Source of the DNA: Amyelois transitella
Taxonomy: Eukaryota; Arthropoda; Insecta; Lepidoptera; Pyralidae
Direction of reading: 5' to 3'
Assembly (NCBI RefSeq): GCF_032362555.1
Contig: NC_083505.1
Span: 3,525,501-3,589,500 of the forward strand
DNA: 64,000 bases
The translations under genes were made by a program, and so were the position numbers. The notes under the pieces were generated by a model. That model did no database searches and was not told the DNA's origin. It worked only from the letters and a program-made list of their open reading frames with translations. Shown one piece after another: positions 57,738-64,000 of this stretch (the stretch's first letter is position 1; the number at the start of each line of letters is the position of its first letter).

Positions 57738-60700
57738 GTGCAGATAACTGATCCCCCTCTTAAACTTCTATTGGACACTGGCGCAAACCAATCTTTCCTT
57801 AGTCCCATTGCAGCAAAGAAATACTACCCTCATGTGCAATTGAATTATGACCCCTTTCAAATAACTAATATACACGGTACTTCTAAAAGTGATCATTCTA
57901 TAACTTTACCGTGTTTCCAAGAATTCAATTGTGATAATGACATTACATTATTCCTTTATGACTTTCACGAGTTCTTTGATGGATTAATAGGGTTAGATTT
58001 GCTCACCCAATGGGAAGCCAAACTTGATCTTAAAGACTTAATAATAGTAACTAGCAACGCGTCCAACCCTATCAAAATGTATAACTCGCGCAACGTTAAC
58101 CTCTACGAGGATATCATACCAGCTAAATCTTCTAAGTTACTTAGACTTCCTATCAATGTAGGGGACGGTGATGCTTATATACCGGAACAAGTATTGTGTA
58201 ACTGCCTAATTCATGAATGTATAACCTCAGTTAAGAACAATCGCGGTGTGATAGAAATTGAAAACCCATCCGATCACGATGTTATATTATCTTTGGATAG
58301 ACCCGCGAATGCCGAACTGTTCAATGTCGATAGTGCTAGCATAGATCAGCAGCCCATGTCTAAGCGAACCCAAGAGGTTCTGTCGCGTCTACGTACAGAC
58401 CACCTCAACGCAGAAGAGAAAGCCAACCTACTACAGCTTTGCTCACAATACTCAGATATATTTTATATTGATGGTGAAGCCTTGACATTCACCAACCAAG
58501 TTAAACATTCTATTAAAACCACGGATGAGGTACCGATCTACACTAAAAGCCACAGGTATCCCTTTATACACAGACAAGAAGTCCGTGATCAAATTCAAAA
58601 AATGTTAGATCAGGGAATAATAAGGCCCTCGGAGTCTGCATGGAGCTCCCCCATCTGGGTAGTTCCCAAGAAATTAGATGCATCCGGCAAACAAAAATGG
58701 CGTTTAGTTGTCGATTTTCGTAAACTAAACGAAAAGACTATTGACGACAAGTACCCTATACCGAACATCAATGACGTACTTGACAAGCTAGGAAAGTGTC
58801 AATACTTCACTACACTTGATTTGGCGTCCGGATTTTATCAATGCGAAATGAATCCACAAGATATACCTAAAACAGCCTTCAATGTAGAGCACGGGCACTT
58901 TGAATTCCTTCGGATGCCGATGGGATTAAAAAATGCGCCATCAACCTTTCAAAGAGTGATGGACAATGTCCTTAGAGGCCTTCAAAATGAAATATGCCTG
59001 GTATACTTGGACGACATAATAGTCTTTAGTACTTCTCTCCAAGAGCACATCCTTAACCTTGAAAAGGTTTTTCAGAGACTCAGGGAATCTAACTTCAAAG
59101 TACAAATGGACAAGTCAGAGTTCCTCAAGCTTGAGACTGCCTATTTAGGTCACGTCATAACTCGTGACGGTATCAAGCCAAATCCCGATAAAATATCCGC
59201 AATAGTTAAATATCCAATCCCCAAAACCAGTAAGGAAATCAAACAATTTTTAGGCCTCCTCGGTTACTACCGAAAATTCATACCAGATTTTGCCCGTATA
59301 ACCAAGCCAATGACCCACTGTCTTAAGAAAGGTCAGAGAATATCAATTGATAATCCGGCTTACGTTAAGTGTTTTGAGACATGTAAAAGCTTACTGACAA
59401 ATGACCCCATACTTAAATACCCTGACTTTGAAAAAGAATTCATACTGACTACAGACGCAAGTAACTTCGCAATCGGAGCCATATTATCTCAAGGGCCCAT
59501 AGGTTCCGACAAACCTATATCCTACGCGTCTCGTACTCTTAATACCAGTGAGACCAACTATAGCACAATAGAGAAAGAGCTATTAGCCATAGTTTGGGCC
59601 ACCAAGTATTTCAGGCCATACTTGTTTGGTAGAAAATTTAAGGTGTTAACAGATCATAAACCACTCCAGTGGCTAATGAGTCTGCGTGAACCCAATTCTC
59701 GGCTTACAAGATGGAAACTGAAATTAAGCGAGTACGATTTCAGTGTCATATACAAAAAAGGCAAAAGCAATACGAACGCCGACGCACTGTCTAGGGTAGA
59801 AATTCACAATGAAGAATTAGACCAATTGTTAGACGACCTACAGTCCATAATAGGTAATCCATCAGAAAAACCACAGACATTACAGGGTTCCACAACAGCC
59901 ACGGTACATACCAGTGAGGAGAACCCGATATTAGAAGTCCCCATTACCGATGAACCCCTTAATAAATTTCACCGACAGCTCGTCATAACTATCGTAGGTG
60001 ACGTAAAAAAGCGACCTGTCGTAACTAAACCATTTGATACACATACCCGAGTTTCAGTACAGATTTCAGAATCAAATTTAGAACAAGAAGTTATTAATAC
60101 AGTCAAAGAATATGTAAATCCTAAAGTTAAGACTGGTATGTTGTTAAACCCCCCACTTGCGATGTATTCAATCATACCTATCATTCAAAATAATTTCAAA
60201 AATTCAGCTATGAACCTTGTACTTTGTAAAAGTGAAATAGAGAATGTCAAACAGTACTTGAGGCAACAAGAAATAATCAGCAACTATCACAATGGCAAAA
60301 CTAACCATCGTGGTATAAATGAATGTTTCTTGTCCCTTTCTCATCGCTACTTTTGGCCCAAGATGAAAGAACACATCGCAAAATTTATAGGAGAATGTAC
60401 CATATGCGGGCAGGCTAAATATGACAGAAACCCCGTTAAGCCACAATTTAATCTTGTCCCACCTGTGTCTAAGCCCTTCGAAGTAGTCCATATGGATCTT
60501 TTCACTGCCCAAAACGAGAAATATCTAACTTTCATTGACGTTTTCTCGAAATATGCACAGGCATACATCCTTAGGGATGGTACAGCACTCAGCATCCTAC
60601 AAGGGCTCCTAACATTCTGTACCCATCATGGACTTCCCTTAACAATAGTCACCGACCAGGGACCAGAGTTTAATAACCAAATGTTTTCAGAGTTCGTAAG

Positions 60701-61325
60701 ATTACATAAAATAACACACCACAAGACCTTGGCCCATACACCTAGTGATAATGGCAACATAGAACGATTCCATTCTACCCTTCTTGAACATCTCCGTATT
60801 CTTAGTATCCAACAAAAAACAGAGCCCATTGTTAATCTAATGCCTTATGCTCTCATAGCTTACAATAGTTCCGTACATAGTTTTACTAAGTGTAGACCAT
60901 ATGATCTAATAAATGGCCACTTTAACCCCCGAGATCCCATAGACATAGATGTTACTGGACACTTAATGCAACAGTACCTACAAACACACAAAGACCGAAT
61001 GAAGACAGTGTACGAACTAATACATGACTCTACCACCGTTGAACGTGAGGCTATTATAGAGAACCGAAATAAAAATCGCGAGCCGGAAATAGAATACCAA
61101 CCCCAACAACAAGTTTTTATAACCAACCCTTCAGCCAGTAGGCAAAAGATAGCCCCAAGATATACCCAAGATACTGTATTGGCGGATTTGCCGATCCATA
61201 TCTATACTTCTAAAAAGCGCGGCCCAATTGCAAAAGTTAGACTGAAAAGAATTCCCAAGTCAGCAAAATTGTTGCAGGTTACTCCTAACTCTGACCGTGA
61301 CACGAGCGCAAGAAGTTCAAGTTGA
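57738..61325 (+). CDS. pol: pol-type frame of the LTR element
   Basis: 1195 residues. Parts in order: retropepsin-type protease, reverse transcriptase with the YLDD box, RNase H, and integrase with its zinc-binding and core regions. It lies in a different frame from gag; this family is known to reach pol by ribosomal frameshifting. Confidence 0.93.
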   Translation: MQITDPPLKLLLDTGANQSFLSPIAAKKYYPHVQLNYDPFQITNIHGTSKSDHSITLPCFQEFNCDNDITLFLYDFHEFFDGLIGLDLLTQWEAKLDLKDLIIVTSNASNPIKMYNSRNVNLYEDIIPAKSSKLLRLPINVGDGDAYIPEQVLCNCLIHECITSVKNNRGVIEIENPSDHDVILSLDRPANAELFNVDSASIDQQPMSKRTQEVLSRLRTDHLNAEEKANLLQLCSQYSDIFYIDGEALTFTNQVKHSIKTTDEVPIYTKSHRYPFIHRQEVRDQIQKMLDQGIIRPSESAWSSPIWVVPKKLDASGKQKWRLVVDFRKLNEKTIDDKYPIPNINDVLDKLGKCQYFTTLDLASGFYQCEMNPQDIPKTAFNVEHGHFEFLRMPMGLKNAPSTFQRVMDNVLRGLQNEICLVYLDDIIVFSTSLQEHILNLEKVFQRLRESNFKVQMDKSEFLKLETAYLGHVITRDGIKPNPDKISAIVKYPIPKTSKEIKQFLGLLGYYRKFIPDFARITKPMTHCLKKGQRISIDNPAYVKCFETCKSLLTNDPILKYPDFEKEFILTTDASNFAIGAILSQGPIGSDKPISYASRTLNTSETNYSTIEKELLAIVWATKYFRPYLFGRKFKVLTDHKPLQWLMSLREPNSRLTRWKLKLSEYDFSVIYKKGKSNTNADALSRVEIHNEELDQLLDDLQSIIGNPSEKPQTLQGSTTATVHTSEENPILEVPITDEPLNKFHRQLVITIVGDVKKRPVVTKPFDTHTRVSVQISESNLEQEVINTVKEYVNPKVKTGMLLNPPLAMYSIIPIIQNNFKNSAMNLVLCKSEIENVKQYLRQQEIISNYHNGKTNHRGINECFLSLSHRYFWPKMKEHIAKFIGECTICGQAKYDRNPVKPQFNLVPPVSKPFEVVHMDLFTAQNEKYLTFIDVFSKYAQAYILRDGTALSILQGLLTFCTHHGLPLTIVTDQGPEFNNQMFSEFVRLHKITHHKTLAHTPSDNGNIERFHSTLLEHLRILSIQQKTEPIVNLMPYALIAYNSSVHSFTKCRPYDLINGHFNPRDPIDIDVTGHLMQQYLQTHKDRMKTVYELIHDSTTVEREAIIENRNKNREPEIEYQPQQQVFITNPSASRQKIAPRYTQDTVLADLPIHIYTSKKRGPIAKVRLKRIPKSAKLLQVTPNSDRDTSARSSS

Positions 61326-62985
61326 CAGCCTGGAAGACGGACCTGGACTTTTGCCCTTCAAATTGGGACCTACTAGACTAGTAACACATGACCACTCCTT
61401 CCTACAATACATTGAGCTTAGTAGCATTGAGAAACATATTGAACTTGTTAAACACCAAATCGTAGAACTAAAAGTTAGATTACCTAATGATACTTATCAA
61501 ATATTTGAACACCAGGTAGATTACTTAAGTAACAAATTAAATAAAACAACATACGAACTGGACAGTCTAGAACCCCATCGTTTACGAAGAGGTCTCGTAG
61601 ATGGTCTAGGGTCTATGATAAAAAGTATAACAGGAAATTTAGATTATACAGACGCTATAAACTATAATAAGGCCATTGAATCTCTTGAAACCAATCAAAA
61701 GAAATTAGCTAGTAACTATAATACCCACGTTAGCTTAAATAAGGAGTGGATGGCTCATCATGCGAGTGTATTAGTTAGTCTAGTAGAAAATCAAAAGAAA
61801 CTTAACCATACATTGAATATTCTTCTAGACGACGAGATCCATAAGAATAGCAATCTGATAAAATACGCTAAGTTAGCTCAGTTCTTATCGATCGTCACCA
61901 ATAATATAGATGAACTCTCAAACGAATTACGCAGAATAGAAGATATATTGGCGTTCACTCGTACATCAAGTGTCCATCACTCGATGTTAAGAGTCGACAT
62001 TTTAAGTAAGATTATTAGAAAACTTAAGGAATTATATAATAACGAACAATTATTAGATATAGATTTAAGAGACTATTATAATATCATACAGGCAGGTTCA
62101 TATTATATGAATAGACAAATAGTTATAGTTTTCAAGTTTCCAATACTTTCAACAGAAACCTATGATCTTTATAAATTACCTATAGTACCCAACCAATATA
62201 ACCAAATCCTAATACCCCCTCATCCTTTACTAGCAACCAACGGTAAAGAGTACATGTACATAGAGGCAGAATGCCCGAAGATACAATCTCGATACCTATG
62301 TCAACCAACAACTTACCAGCAAATTAGATCGGATTCTGACTGTATCCAGACACTCATCTTCAGACAGGCCATCGACGACTCCTGCCAGCAGATCACCGTC
62401 AATCTTACAAGAGAGACGCTAGAAAAGTTGGATGACAGACATTACATCCTAACTCTTCCACGGCCAACCAAAGTACGATTTACATGTGAGCGAGATGAAT
62501 ACCGAATTCTGCATCGTAGCCATCTCATTACTATTCCACGTCGGTGTTCAGTTCAAACAGATGACTTCACCATCTACAACTCTCAAGATCGCGTCGAAGG
62601 ACAACCCGTCAAGATATTCAACATCCCCGATAACCCGGACCTACACATCTCATCGCAGCCAGCGATAACTCTTAATTCTATCGACCTGAAGATGCTTCGG
62701 AACATTCAAGATAGAGTTTTATCCCAGAAACCCATGGAAATGGACGAAGTGAATACAGCATCCCTATACCACACTACAGTACCATTATATGTATTGCTGA
62801 GCATCACTGCAGTCGCAGCTACGGTTATATTAAGCCGCAAATATATGAACCGAAGACAGAATCCTGGAACCACAGACGATATCCCGAAGACTGAAGAAAC
62901 TTCCAGATCCACAACTATATACAGCATCCCAAGCCCTGCAAACAGAATATCGAACGCAACATTTTCGTTAAAGAACCTAAAATAG
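61297..62985 (+). CDS. env: env-type frame of the LTR element
   Basis: 562 residues, overlapping the end of pol by 29 bases. An envelope-type protein related to those of errantiviruses, with a hydrophobic segment near the C-terminus. In this family env is expressed from a spliced RNA. Treated as part of a genomic fossil. Confidence 0.85.
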   Translation: MTRAQEVQVDSLEDGPGLLPFKLGPTRLVTHDHSFLQYIELSSIEKHIELVKHQIVELKVRLPNDTYQIFEHQVDYLSNKLNKTTYELDSLEPHRLRRGLVDGLGSMIKSITGNLDYTDAINYNKAIESLETNQKKLASNYNTHVSLNKEWMAHHASVLVSLVENQKKLNHTLNILLDDEIHKNSNLIKYAKLAQFLSIVTNNIDELSNELRRIEDILAFTRTSSVHHSMLRVDILSKIIRKLKELYNNEQLLDIDLRDYYNIIQAGSYYMNRQIVIVFKFPILSTETYDLYKLPIVPNQYNQILIPPHPLLATNGKEYMYIEAECPKIQSRYLCQPTTYQQIRSDSDCIQTLIFRQAIDDSCQQITVNLTRETLEKLDDRHYILTLPRPTKVRFTCERDEYRILHRSHLITIPRRCSVQTDDFTIYNSQDRVEGQPVKIFNIPDNPDLHISSQPAITLNSIDLKMLRNIQDRVLSQKPMEMDEVNTASLYHTTVPLYVLLSITAVAATVILSRKYMNRRQNPGTTDDIPKTEETSRSTTIYSIPSPANRISNATFSLKNLK

Positions 62986-63006
62986 TTGCGTTTCTAAGGG
63001 TGGAGG

Positions 63007-63289
63007 TGTTACGGGATTGTCCTATAGGAAGACCGCTGACCTGTCACATCATTGCACACGGCACCGATGCAATGAATTGCGCAAGTGAAGTAAAGTGCCG
63101 ACGCAGCAGCACGTGCAAGCCTCGACGCCCGCCCGGAGACCGGACGCCTCGGCCACTTGGGCTTCACACTTCGACCCATGCACTTACTTGTAATTAGTCG
63201 TAATTATAACTTGTAATTTCATTCTTTTAATAAATTAGTATTTTAAATTTTGGTTTTTTTTGAGACCTCCGACTCGCTGGACCATAATT
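63007..63289 (+). repeat. Right LTR
   Basis: 283 bp, same sequence as 55712-55994 by eye. Preceded by the purine-rich AAGGGTGGAGG and followed by AGTT, the right-hand copy of the target duplication. Confidence 0.95.
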
Positions 63290-63293
63290 AGTT

Positions 63294-64000
63294 AGTAAGA
63301 ATGAGTTGTATGTATATAGAAGATTCAAAAATTCAATCCGTAACTTAATTCGAAACCATCGTACTATCCCTTGCAAAAAAACGGAAAGGCTCTTAGGCAT
63401 ATTTAAAAAAATGATGACTTTACATAGGCTCAAAAGATGCAATCAAGTGAAGTGGCTCTACGCTCGCCGATCGATGGTAGAATTTCCTGCGAACCCCATT
63501 TTCCAATATCCGGTCTTAGACAAATAGTCCTCTGCACTATTATTAATGACAGCTACTTTATTTTTATTATAATGATTATATCCTGGCTTTCCGTGACGCA
63601 CAATTATGGTCACAGTTATTTTCGTCATACATACCTTGTTGACTGCCAGTCGCTTAATTGTATGATTACCGATTACTCCAACTGGTTTGTGGAAGTGTTA
63701 TTCCTCAAATTACTTATTTAGTTGCGAACGGACGTTTTTAACTACCGCCGAAATTGGAATTTCGAGTTATTTACTCCTAGCTGATTCTTTCGTATGACAC
63801 GAATTCTTGCATGAGCCAACCTGTGGGTTTTACTGTGGTTAGATTTATTTTAATGAGTCAATCAATTGTTATGTTGTGGAAGGAAAAATGTTGGAAAGCG
63901 GATTCTAGACCCTGAAGCAGTATTGGCGGTTGCAACTGAGAACATGCATGGGTGAGAGAGAATCGATCAATTGTTAATTCCTACAATTTGGTTGGGTATT
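63294..64000. other. Intron sequence right of the LTR element
   Basis: No gene, RNA or repeat recognised. The short open frames here have no family resemblance. It should still be intron 1 of the third integrin gene. Confidence 0.5.

Larger units (their letters stand above)
55712..63289 (+). mobile_element. Errantivirus-like LTR retroelement (Ty3/Gypsy clade), looks whole
   Basis: A 7578-bp element with two 283-bp LTRs, a tRNA primer-binding-type site just inside the left LTR, three long open frames in gag-pol-env order, and a purine-rich tract before the right LTR. The target duplication is AGTT at 55708-55711 and 63290-63293. The LTRs read as identical, so the insertion is recent. It belongs with the insect errantiviruses, such as the lepidopteran TED. 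It sits in intron 1 of the third integrin gene, inside an older diverged repeat that starts at about 55575. Confidence 0.95.

Noticed and set aside
1-64000. CRISPR arrays, operons, bacterial insertion sequences
   Set aside because: The sequence is animal nuclear DNA with spliced genes; no regularly spaced repeat array or bacterial gene order is present.

Overview
The window reads as nuclear DNA of a moth or butterfly. It is AT-rich, has short introns with GT...AG borders, carries many copies of a Lepidoptera-type SINE with a (TATG)n tail, and encodes insect-type proteins (class III myosin/NinaC, Broad/Tramtrack-type BTB zinc finger, lipase 3-like acid lipase, a group of beta integrins). All splice models were read by eye; for each multi-exon gene the exon phases close exactly and one open frame results.

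Layout. 1-9443 (+): 3' part of a class III myosin (kinase, motor, IQ, proline-rich tail), followed by a probable long 3' UTR with hairpins. 9.4-14.5 kb: no gene; holds a foldback element, SINEs and a LINE insertion with an internal inversion and a perfect 16-bp target duplication. 14519-18124 (-): a six-exon BTB protein with two C2H2 fingers, one on an exon of only 115 bases. 19662-22053 (+): a five-exon secreted or lysosomal acid lipase. 22582-24910 (-): a five-exon, 474-residue cysteine-rich/coiled-coil protein of unknown function. 25494-40602 (+): a twenty-exon, about 2349-residue coiled-coil protein, also unknown, transcribed head to head with the previous gene; the two share an N-terminal motif and look like diverged paralogues. 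The long gene has a run of 24-42 base microexons. 41467-45402 (+) and 45696-50209 (-): two complete beta-integrin genes, tail to tail. 51887-52039 (+): signal peptide and PSI-like first exon of a third beta integrin, whose remaining exons lie beyond the window. Its first intron (over 11.9 kb) contains a whole-looking errantivirus-like LTR element (55712-63289) with two LTRs that read as identical.

The most interesting items are the divergent pair of unknown coiled-coil genes sharing a WSH motif, the microexon run, a possible short isoform of the long gene, the beta-integrin cluster with differing metal-site and tail motifs, a myosin III kinase with HRN in place of HRD, and the twin-priming LINE. 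The genes do not form one obvious pathway; the clear functional cluster is the three integrins.
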